From Rotaria socialis (taxonomy: Eukaryota > Rotifera > Eurotatoria > Philodinida > Philodinidae), in assembly GCA_905331475.1 (NCBI GenBank), contig CAJNYU010001124.1, positions 1 through 64,000 on the forward strand: a stretch of 64,000 bases of DNA, read 5' to 3'. The position numbers and the translations under genes were made by a program. The first letter of the stretch is position 1. Each line of letters starts with the position of its first letter. Below, one piece after another: positions 9,749-20,500 of the stretch. Under the pieces are notes generated by a model, which was given only the letters and a program-made list of their open reading frames with translations, was not told the origin of the DNA and made no database searches.

Positions 9749-10483
9749 ATGCGTGGGCTTTTGCTGTTAGGTCACTCACATGAAGTAATACGTGAATATT
9801 TACAAGATCCTGCAACTATAAAACTATTGCAAGAATTTCAACAGCAAAATGCTCATCTACTGCAGCAATTTGAAAAGCTCCGACAGGAGATCGAAGATCA
9901 GAAAATAGAATCATTCGAAGACTTGCAACAATACGATCAAAAGGGAGCCGACGCTCTGGTGAAATTGGCTACTCAGACGACTCCACTCCAAATGCAAGGG
10001 CGTAATATTGGTTTCTTTGGTCTGACATCGACGGGTAAGAGCACAATAATCAACAAATTGCTTGATCGTGAGGTGGCCAAGACGGGAGCAGGTGAAACAA
10101 CGACTAAGATCGAGCCCTATGATGGAAAGGGATACACACTATATGACATTCCTGGTCGTAATGATGACACGACGTATTTTAGTATGGAATATGTGGCTTT
10201 TTGGAAAGGATTGACAGCTCGTGTCGTGCTTTTAACAACCTCTATGAAGGAGATGACCAAAGTCTTTCATCTTCTCGACGCGATTAACCTTAAGTACGAC
10301 ATTGTGGTCAACAAGTTTGATTTGATCAAGCAGGACGAACGAGAAAATTTTAAAGCCCAGATCAAGCAAGAAATCAACCAGTGCGGTCTGAAGGGTGTTA
10401 ACAATGTTTGGTTTGTGAGCTCCCAGAATCCACGACAGTTCCCTGATTGGATAACCATGGTAGACTATTTGACATCACAGTAG
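9749..10483 (+). CDS. IRG-like P-loop GTPase, plus copy
   Basis: This is a 244-residue open frame: G1 GLTSTGKST at residues 91-99, G3 DIPG, G4 VVNKFD. After a short hydrophobic start (MRGLLLLGHSHE) there is a Gln-rich helical segment, as in its minus-strand partner. It is the second arm of a head-to-head duplicate pair. Upstream, ATGGGCAAAA followed by a GTGAGTATT donor (9499-9517) matches the first exon of the partner, and about 220 bp of intron-like sequence separates it from this frame. In the place where the partner has CTACAG this copy reads CTATATAA, so the old acceptor seems lost, and none of the other AG sites I tried keeps frame. I therefore use the ATG at 9749. Confidence 0.75.
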   Translation: MRGLLLLGHSHEVIREYLQDPATIKLLQEFQQQNAHLLQQFEKLRQEIEDQKIESFEDLQQYDQKGADALVKLATQTTPLQMQGRNIGFFGLTSTGKSTIINKLLDREVAKTGAGETTTKIEPYDGKGYTLYDIPGRNDDTTYFSMEYVAFWKGLTARVVLLTTSMKEMTKVFHLLDAINLKYDIVVNKFDLIKQDERENFKAQIKQEINQCGLKGVNNVWFVSSQNPRQFPDWITMVDYLTSQ

Positions 10484-11320
10484 CTTCTTTTTTTATGAAT
10501 AAACTAGAGACAAAAATTTTGAATATGAACAAAAGACGATGTGAAAAATACATGTCTCGAAATCTTTTATAGTGTCACCAGACTATTAAGAGAATCTCAT
10601 CTATAATGAACCATACCACGTATCCGAGAAATCGGGGATACTGAGAAGCTCCGGGAGAAGTTGAAGATGCCACCTAACACATCAGGCCTCACTTCTTGGG
10701 GAGATACGGCACCTCCCAAAGAGATTCGACATCTCCGGATACTATACTTTTAGGGAGATGCCGTATATCTCTAGGTACTTCCGACAGAGAAAAGCAACAT
10801 ATGTAGAGTGTATGGTTGTGAGGAAGGGAGACCGCACTCGTTTTCATACATGCATAGCACCTCAAGTGTGGGTGTGAGGTAGGGGGAGCCACACCCAACT
10901 ACACGCATCTGTTGTCGGCAAATTTAAGGGTTAAGCAAAATTAAGCACAATCATTTGAAATTTTATGATTTCATGCAGTTGAAGTAACGATAAAGGGTGT
11001 GTATGTGGGTGTGTTAAACACTCAAAATATAGAGATTCAAAGCAGAATACGACGCGTTTCGAACCTTGCTTAAGGGTGCAATCATCAGGTATCTTTAGAA
11101 TCTTTTACTACATGAGAAAATTTAGAACTATATATTGAGTTGAAAATATTCCTTAATATTTAACAATAATTTCAAATTAATTCAATGAAGGAGCTGAAAA
11201 AGACGACAACCAAGTTGAATAAAATAGAAAATTAAAGTTAAAATGAGTAAATCCTGCATAGTTAAAATTTCGTCAAGCTAACTATGATCCAGATTTCGTT
11301 GTTTAGATCAACGTGCTTAA
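10484..11320. other. Non-coding stretch with G-rich hairpins
   Basis: Holds GGGAGAT-type palindromic sequence at 10690-10770, a TGTGGG/CCACACCC hairpin at 10866-10902 and another TGTGGG-like tract at 10995-11015 (GGGTGTGTATGTGGGTGTG). No gene was seen. Confidence 0.5.
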
Positions 11321-11506
11321 TTAATAAATAATTTTTATTTGAATTAATTGATTGATGATATTCAAAGTCAATTTACCTTTGCAATCACGATTTTGACAAC
11401 GAAAAATCAATTTTGTCGTTGTGGTACGCTCTACAGTGTAGATGTAACTTTCATGAAGGAGCAGTGGTTTTCCTTTTTCAGAAAGGAGCTTTTCCATTTG
11501 AGACAT
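11321..11506 (-). pseudogene. FLYWCH-type zinc-finger fragment
   Basis: Minus-strand open frame of 61 residues. The pattern KGKPLLLHESYIYTVE, then KLIFRCQNRDCKGKL, matches the first half of a FLYWCH finger (Gly, Leu, Tyr, then F/W-R-C-x-x-R-x-C). The distal His pair is missing because the frame ends. FLYWCH fingers accompany MULE-type transposases in many animals and are common in bdelloids. It is probably a relic of such an element, or one exon of a gene whose other exons lie to the left and were not recognised. Confidence 0.55.
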
Positions 11507-11968
11507 CTTTTTGAAATGTTGTATGGAGTAAATGTTGAGATGGAGAAATGAAATATACTTGCAACATCATCACTGTATATATATTTTTATTCCTATCGCA
11601 TAATTAAGAACATTGACTCAACGTTATCGTTGATCTAGATTACGTGGAATTCATTAATTGCCTGACAAATCTAATTATTCTTCATTCACTTTTGCTCTAT
11701 TATGGCTAGATCTGATTAACATTTTCTATTGATCCGTTTTCCCAATTAAACTCAGTAACTTTCGTACAATCTTTTATTTTATACATCTTTCACTTTTTTC
11801 TATTTATTTTATTTCATTTGGTTATACAAACAAAAAATTAATTAAGAGAGATACGACAAATTCATCGTCACAATTTTTTTCACAATGAACAGAACGCAAG
11901 AAAATTTTCTCCGACGATCAGAACGCGACAAATTGTCGTGCCACGAATTGTACTAGTGCCATTCGTTT

Positions 11969-13470
11969 TTGGATTGTTATCCAGATTTAGAATTAGAAGC
12001 AAGGCAATTTGTTTTTGAAGAATGTTCTAAAACAGACACAACATTTACAGCCGAAACTTTGGCAATATTCATTGATAATCGTTTTTATGAATTAAATAAT
12101 CTGAAGAAAGTCGATCAACGATTAGCCAGATCAGTCGAAAGTTGTAAATTAGATTTACGTCGATTTGGTGCAAAATTTACAGCAAATTCAAGTCGGCCAT
12201 ATTTTCTTGGACATGAACGAGAAGATGTGGTGAAACATCGAAAAGAATTTGTCAAATACTTCATTGAACGAGAACAGCATTTTTATACGATTACGAATGA
12301 TGCAGTGCCACAGTGGAAAACACCAACAACAACACCAGCAGTTTTGCTTTGTAAGCGCTTTTTTCCTTTCTTCATCCCAAAACTCGCCAATATGTTCATC
12401 TTTGCATTCCTCTGTTGTAGGTCATGATGAAAGTACATACAAATGTGGAGAAATTGTAGCCAAAAGATGGATTATGTCTGATAATGCACCTTTTTGCAAC
12501 AAAGACAGAGGAAGAAGTATAACGTGTTCGGATCTATTAGTCATGCATCCAAGCGGACCATTCTTTTCATTGATCGATAAAGAATATTCAGAAGCATTGA
12601 AAAAATATCCACACTTAAATGATGATTGTGGTTTTAATTATGTAAAGAATAGTATTTCTGCTGTAATCAATGTCGGTGGTGATAATTATTTGGCAATCAA
12701 GATATTCTTAGTCAATTTAAGCGTCTATTTCAATTATTGCCATTTAAAAATGAATATAAAAATCATAATTTCGTATGCCTCCTCGACAATGCCAGAACAC
12801 ATACAGCAGCTCACATGCATATTAATGATTTTGGAATGACACCAGGGACCCGGTGTCCTGTTGATAAGATCGATTATATTGATGAAAATAATAAAAAACA
12901 AACTATTGAATGTTATGATGATGATGACGAATATAATAAAGGTTTACTGGCTTTGGCATATGAATTAAATGTTTTTGTTTTAAAAAAATATGCAAACTCA
13001 ATGAATTGAAATTATTGTTGTCTCAACATACAGCTTTTTAAAGTGTGAGTAGAGATTGATTTTTCTGTTCATCGTGGCAAATGTTCCATGACTCTTGTTT
13101 ACTCTTTTTCAATTATAGGTCAGTAAAACTTGAAAAATTAGCTGTGGAATATTATGTCAAAATACTTTTTTCGTCGAAGTACCATTGCAGAACTAATCCA
13201 ATTGAAGGATATTGGTGTCACTCAAAGCAATATATACGAAAAAATACAGATCAAAATTTTCAAAAATTATTAACTTTGATGCCTGAAGCAAAAACAAATT
13301 TTATTGATAAGCATGTTCACTTGAAGCTTTTTCGTCGATTTTGGAGAACGATCAAAGCATACAATCAAGGAAAAAATTATCTTGAAGTACTGACAATGTT
13401 TTTTAGTGGATTGTGCAATGATAAAATCATCAGTCACCGTAAAATCACAAACAGGAACATTGGCAATTAA
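11969..13470 (+). pseudogene. DDE transposase-like gene, three exons, frameshifted
   Basis: Exon 1 ends at 12350 (GTAAGC), exon 2 begins at 12421 after TTGTAG, and exon 3 begins at 13119 after TTATAG. The joined reading gives an HDEST motif, LLDNARTHTA and TNPIEGYWCHSKQYIRK, which are the three catalytic blocks (D, D, E) of an IS630/Tc1-like DDE endonuclease. An HTH-type, charged N-terminus precedes them. Three apparent single-base frameshifts interrupt it: between 12685 and 12691, in an A7 run at 12982-12988 and in a T5 run at 13035-13039. Two are in homopolymers, so sequencing error is an alternative to real decay. No flanking inverted repeats were found. The upstream start is not certain. 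Confidence 0.7.
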
Positions 13471-14947
13471 TACGTATAATTATCACGGTATGTTTAATTT
13501 ATTCAATTAGTAAAATATTCGAATATTCTATTTTTTAGGTTCTTATTCTTGTTCAGCTATTTTTTGATTTGGCATCTCAATAAAAGAACATAAAAAACTG
13601 AGAAATAGCATATAGATCTCAATGTAAATGGAATTTTGCTGCATGAGGCTTTTACAAACTATCTTACGTTAGTTCTGCATAGAGTTCACTGAAACCACCT
13701 CCATTGAATTCTGCATCGTTGTTTTATCTATTCCATCTTACCTCTACGAGTTCTGTATGGAAATTTATTTTCTATAGAAAAATCACTAGACTGTTTTTTG
13801 CCATGCTGTCATTGTAGACGCCTTTTCTCAGCATGGGAAATGATATTGAAAAACCCGAGTTATACTTTTGTAGCCCATCGAATGACGCTTATGATGATAG
13901 GTGAATGGAGGCTCTATCTGCCTGCAAAAAAACTAGATAGTTTTTCAAAATTCACAAGTACAAAACTGACTGACCCTAAATGCTCGTTGGCCAGGTTAAA
14001 CATGTAATATCCGATAAAGCTTTAGATGTTGCTGCTAAACTCATTTTTCTATGAGGAATTCGAAAATCATATTGGTGAGAAAGGAAAGTGGAACGGGAAA
14101 GAAATAAACGTTGTTTGTTGAAAAGCAATTCTTTTGCTGATTTTTAGACCCTCTTAGTATCTTGCGTTTTTCTCCACGAATGTGTTGTCAAATAAAAAAA
14201 ACTAAGTAGATATTCGTGATCAACATGAAAAGGAGAATCTACTGATGTATGTTTAAGCAGAAACAAAGAAGTGCTGTAATTTTGAATTACCCGGACCTTA
14301 CATTAGCTTCGAAAACATTTCGCAGCGAATATTTAACCCTGGTTAAGAGTTATACTACAATTGGAAAACAACGTCTTCAAGCTATGTTCTAACATCAATT
14401 CAGAACCATTGCGCGGTGGATTTCATCGTACTTATGAATGACTCCTTTAAGTTTGATTTTCTTTATTGTGAAGATGCCATATAAAACGAATATATGAAAA
14501 TATCTATGAATGTAGGCGCATAGAAAGTATGTTTTTGTCTTTGAATTTATCTAAATAAACTTACGCTTATAATTAGTATGTTTCGTTGAATGAACATTGA
14601 AATATTTTGAATGTATTCTCATTGTTGATCAAGAAATCCTAAGAAAATGCGTATAAACATCGACTAAAGTTGGTTTAAAAAGATCTGCGAAACTTCCTGT
14701 AGCTTCTAAAATAATTCATATTCAAGAAAAAATCACGGAAAAATATGTATCAATATTTCTATCTTTCGTCTAAGATATCTTGCCAGAAAAATATTTTCAA
14801 ACTTGTATGGACACCATCAACTCTGGTTTAGTTCTTGATTTTATTTTATTCGAAAAACATTTTACATTGAAGTTTAAAGAATTATTAAATTTAAAAGCTT
14901 TAGTTAGTCTTCTAGTGCAACATCATGTAATGATTGTAGGATAACAT
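13471..14947. other. Non-coding stretch
   Basis: AT-rich sequence with only short open frames (for example 13798-14007) and no recognisable product, repeat or splice-linked exon. Confidence 0.5.
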
Positions 14948-15060
14948 ATGAAAAACGATCTTCTCATTCGAAATTGTGCAACATTAAGTAAAGCTGCTGC
15001 ATACCTTATACCAACCCATGATGTTTATAAGTTTTTCGAAGCTGTTGTGGTATGTCACAC
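14948..15060 (+). other. Possible exon fragment resembling P4-ATPase
   Basis: In the open frame from 14948, a block reading YLIPTHDVYKFFEAVVVCHT resembles the conserved x-FF-x-A-x-x-x-CHT segment of phospholipid-transporting P-type ATPases. Resemblance is limited to about 20 residues and stops abruptly after it. It may be a relic exon or chance. Confidence 0.2.
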
Positions 15061-16035
15061 CTGTAGCTTTTGTAGAACTATTCAGGGTTATTTCCTGATT
15101 TTACTCGTCAAAACAATTCCCTGTCATGCTCAAAAACGTGTGTTGGTCATACGAAATTCTATGTCCATGATTATTAACTTTCTTTTTCCTGACTTCATGC
15201 TGTTTGCGTCGCATCTCAACTGTTTAGTTTTTCTTGATTGGTGTTACATGCATTTCAATGTATGCTTTCAGTGACATAAATGAATGTAAGGTGTTAAACC
15301 ATTTGGGCAATACTTGTAGCGTTTGAGAAATATCTTGAAAGATTATAATGGTGACATATACACAAGATTCCTTCGGATACAGTACTTCTGCTTTATCAAA
15401 ACCTAACGCTAGTTTGTAATCATATATGATTTCAAAGAAAAGAAACCTAATAAAAACCAGCATAAAGTCGTCGAATAGAATGACTAGCGATCACCAGTAA
15501 CAGTGACATCTACGCGTAGCCATATATATTAGTATCATGAGCGATTTAAAGTACATAAAAAATACAGTATCACGGGATGAAATTTCTACTACTGGTGACA
15601 CAAGAAAAAGACACCAAATTAGATTTCACCCAGAAAAAGGTTCCTACATGGTTGCCTGTGGTTGCGAAATGGCTTCTACTATGTCGTTAGATGGTATTAA
15701 ATGAATAAGAAGTTTGAGAAAAACTGATCGAATCAAGAAAAAATTCGCCAGAAACTAGATTCAAAGAGTGCTAAATAAAACAAACTAGATTAAAGAACAA
15801 TATCAAAGTCAAGAGAATTATGTAGCATTCTTTCAACAACAAAATATACACGTGAACCCTAATGTGACTATATGACTTTCACATGAAGGCTCTCATAAAA
15901 TATTCAATAGTCTATGACGAGTATAGGAAATTATGAGTTGGCCTATTTTCCATGGCCTATGTGATTTAATGAAAAGGGATATTTTATTTTTTTAAATTTT
16001 TTACTCATACATGATTCGTGAACATCCTATTTCAG

Positions 16036-16518
16036 TCCACCTGTAGAAATACTGACCATGGGAGAATGGTACAAACCTAACACTCCTTTCAGTACACAAC
16101 CGAGTGGATTCGCGAAAAACAACGATGTAACAAACCCTAACCTGGAAGATATGTTTACGATTGAGACGGTAATTCTATCGAAACCACAGTTTTTCGCTTA
16201 TCGATCGTATTTTTTTCTTGATAGAAAGCAATTGCTCGTTTAGAGAAGAATCAAGAACAAAAAAATTGTAATAGCAGTAATCAAATAAATGTGAGTATTT
16301 TATTGACGATACTCTGAAGTTCTACATACCTATACTCTTACATTATATAGGATATTAGCTGGCTTAACCCAAGTCCATCTTCAACAAACGAGTGTAATAA
16401 TAACAGAGCCAATCAAAATCCAACAGTATCTTCATCTGGTATATTACTAAATAGAACTACTGTAAGCTGTTCTATCATATTGCGATACGTATATGTGGCA
16501 GTAGAGTTTAGAATCTAG
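16036..16518 (+). CDS. Three 3' exons of an unrecognised gene
   Basis: Exons 16036-16168, 16225-16290 and 16351-16518 join in phase: acceptor TTTCAG, donor GTAATT; acceptor GATAG, donor GTGAGT; acceptor ATATAG. They encode about 122 residues with no internal stop, ending at a TAG at 16516. The sequence is polar and Asn/Ser/Gln-rich, with a short charged helix (AIARLEKNQEQKN) in the middle. A GTAAGC donor at 16460 could instead lead to a further exon. The first exon starts in phase 2, so at least one upstream exon is missing; candidates in 14.9-15.7 kb do not match convincingly. No family recognised. Confidence 0.5.
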
Positions 16519-17550
16519 TTGAGATTGAAATGGTCGATTATTCTATAAATGTTGTGAGAAAGTGATTCATAGAAATAACATTTTGTTAGTGAGTAAGATG
16601 AGATAATTTGATTCAGCATATGTAGACTAAAAAAAACGCTTTTGTTCCCAAGATTAATTGTGTCTATTTTTCCTGATTGAAGAGAGAAAAATAACAAAGA
16701 TTCTGAATAGATGTTTATGTTTTAATGCTAGAGACATTGGGACATAGGGACATTGATTTTTTTGTTTCTATGCTCGAAGAAAAGAAAGAGATTTTCGCTA
16801 TCGTTATTTCGAAGCACGGGTCCCGAGCAGCTGTGATGGGAAAGGAACGAGTTTTTAATTCGAATGATATGGAAGGAAAGTAAATGTTTTTTTAATTTTT
16901 CATGAAATTAATAGAGAAGTTTCTTATATGAGTAGTCCATTTGATGTGTTATTATCTACAATCGTTCTTCATTAAAAAAAATGAATAAGTTAATATAGAA
17001 GAAACTTCATAATTTATGGCTGATCATTGTCTGTTTCATAGTGACGAAGATCGATTATTAAAACTCAAATTAATAAAGAAACGATAATAAAAAAATTAGA
17101 ATTTAATAGATTCTACTAAATTTTTTAGAATATAAAACTAGGATAAATAAATATTTATATGATGATGTAACATAAATATCATAATCAACGAAGTATTTTA
17201 TTTCCTTTTAATATTAAAGTATCAGCTGAACAAGATACACTAATAACTATATGACGCATACAAGTGATACGAGAGCGCATTGAGATAAATGAAAAATAAG
17301 AAATAAATTTTTTTTGTTTTGGTCACTAATTTGAAAAAGAAATTAAAATTATGATTACTTAGAAAATACTTTGCTAAATTTAGCTCGCAGACAAAGTTTC
17401 CGCATCGTTCATATAACTTTATTTGCATTTTGATTTTCGAAAAACGTTTTTCTTTTCTTTTCTTCGCTCTCTTTTTTGATTATTTTCTATCTTTAATTAA
17501 ATCTATTATTTCAATCTCACCTAAATTTTCATGTCAACTGTAACATATAT
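16519..17550. other. Non-coding stretch
   Basis: AT-rich; short open frames on the minus strand (16515-16697, 17240-17428) lack any recognisable feature. Confidence 0.5.
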
Positions 17551-20500
17551 ATGATAATCAGAGAAAAAGTCCTCTCCTCAAGTCTAGAAACTGAGTTGAT
17601 GAGTTATATGCAAACCTATAAGATGCAAATTTTGAGCAAAGTTAGAAAGGTAAGTAGTACCAGATAGATTCTCCAATAATAATACTAAATTACTTTTTTA
17701 GAATTGAGTGAGCATTACTTTTGAAAAATAATGAAAAGAAACTAGCAATGAAGCGATGAGTAACAGAAAGATCAATCTGAATAACTCATAATCAATCAAT
17801 AGTAATAACAAGAGAAAACAATTAAATAGGGAAAACGAAAGTGTTAACCACGATTTAGATTTGTGCTTTCTTGCATAAAATATAATGATAATGTTACAGC
17901 TGTTTCATGTTTTGTAGCATAGATAGTCGGAAAATTTTGGAATTATTTATATAATCCTGAAAGTATATCTGCAGTTGAGACTATACATTATTGAAATCAT
18001 ATAGTAATGCACAATTTGTAACTTTAAGTTATAGCGTATGTAAGAAACTTTTGTACACGTGAAACAAAAATTTTATCGTGCTTTTTGTTTCAACACTTAT
18101 TTTTCTATAAAAAATCGTCCATAGAACAACTTCATGTAAACATATTTTACGTACTTTTTCTAGGAGCATGAAAATTAGTAATAAAAATAGATGTTCTGAA
18201 GATAATTAAACATTACTTTTTTTTACTAATAGGAATCTATTAAACCTCTGATATCATTTAAATAACGAAAACAAAGCTAATAATGACGGGAATGCATAAT
18301 ATACGTGTATATTATCACGTAGGAATCAAGTAGTACCAATGAAATGTGATGCTAATACAGCATTTCTACTCACCTACATCTGCTGATCATATTGCAGCGC
18401 TGAAATTACATTTGATACTACTAAATGTAAATTCTGGCATAGTCATTGATACATTCAGTATCAATTTTTCAGGGAGAACAAGAAAAAAGAGATCATTTAG
18501 CTAATACTAACTCTTAAATAATTAGTTAAATCCTAATACAATCACGACACTAAGACTAAACAGTATCTTCCTTCTTCAATGAAGTATTTTTATCAAGAGG
18601 TTTTTGTAACAAAAGCAAAAGAAATAGACAGAAGCAAATCGGTTATTTTTTTCAAAAATTAATTCAACACCATGGTTCAATATATGACACATATCACGAA
18701 ATAGATGATGCAAACTATTTGCTAAAGCATAGATAAGCGAACATATTCGTAATAGTACGATAAGTACAGATCTAGCTCATCTATCTTAGCTTCATCTCTC
18801 AGCATACGATCATTATTCAACTCTTGTTTGTAGGATGACGTATTTAGGCGCAATCAACAGACAGCTACATCAATGGTGAGTTCACTAATGCTGACTTGAT
18901 TAATTTTAGATTATTTACACATAGGGCACCAATAGCACAATACAAACAAGCACTATTTTCACGCCGACCACCCTTACAGTAGGCTTGGGAAATAAAGAAA
19001 AAAAAATTTTTAACACAGAGTGCGTTAAATTTATTATGATATTTAAACGATCGACTATATTGTCGAATTTCAACTTTAGAAGCTTCAGACGTCCTACAAC
19101 AGCAGTCTCTCGATCACCGACGCAGTATTATAAAGTTCTACGGGAGAAAGACTGTACCATTTTTTTGAAACAAGATACGTTTTGTGAAAAACTCAAAGAC
19201 GCTTTAGTAGCAGACTTTTTGGTACAAACTCAAATATTAAATGGCGCAGATAATCGATCTGAAGAGAATGTGGCCTATACAATTGTGCTTTCAGGGTCTC
19301 AGTTACCAAAAGTCACACAGGCATATGATGCACTTGATCTATTGCTGACGACGTCCTTGAAAATAAAATTCGTCGATAAAAATATAGGTACTATCGAAAT
19401 TGAAGTATTCATTTTTGTAACGCTTCTCATTATCTACATGGCAGGCTTTTGGGTATGTAAACCAGAAGCAGCTCACATTATTCAAACATACGCTAATCAA
19501 GCAAATATTACTTGTTATTGTGATGCATCTGAATATGTCGGACTCAAAATTTATTATTTCAGCTCAACTATGGTTTCTCTGAAGTCTCTGTGTACCACAG
19601 AAGTAATCATCGATGACATTATCACTCGCAAATTTTTATCAACAAAGATTCAAATCCCAAAAAGTTTAGATGCTATATCAGCAAACGAATATGTTAGTGA
19701 ACTTGAAACCTTTTCTGTACAATCATGTGATAAAAATATTGCACGTATACTATTGATCAAGCAGGAAGATCATTTGTTAATATTCGGCTTGGTTGATTCA
19801 GTTGAGCAGTTGATTGCTGAAAATGAGAAAATCAAACAAGATTTAAGTATCGCTCCAGCAAAACATGATTTAACGGATTATCAAGTATGTCTTAATAATG
19901 AAATAGATTGTTTCGAATAAGTTGTATGATTGAATATGACTAATTAATATTTATAAAGAATTTCATGGGCAAATTAAGCAGACATTTTATGAGCTGTGTT
20001 TCATTTTTTGTATGCTAATTCAGATTCTAATCATCTCGATAGGAAGAAAGACATAGAGACCAAAATATAATCTCATCGTGCTTGGTCAATCAGTGATCGG
20101 AACATTCTCTAATGTCATAATATATCTCATGCATTATATGATGCACTTTGAATTCAAACACCATGGTATTATCTTATAGTTGAAAGCTATCCATAAAATA
20201 TGAAATAAATTCTATTTATTTTTATCGAATATATAATATGCAAAAGAACCACGATACTTCTTACATCATCTAATCTACTTCAAACTGTTGAAAGACAAAA
20301 GTTGACTTTGAACGTACGATAAGGAACATTTTTCTTTGTTCCACTAAAGTTCTACAGTCATCAAGTGTAGTTTTCTTCGGTACAGTAAGCCAAAACAATG
20401 TTCTAGGAAAAGAGAATAAAGAAAATTTTAGTTTCATATAGAAGACAATTATATTCTAATTATTTTCATTGAAAATGTTTTCCATAGAGTACATTTCAGA

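Noticed and set aside
14948..15274. Full P4-ATPase gene
   Set aside because: Only about 20 residues resemble the family; no phosphorylation motif or membrane helices in the surroundings.
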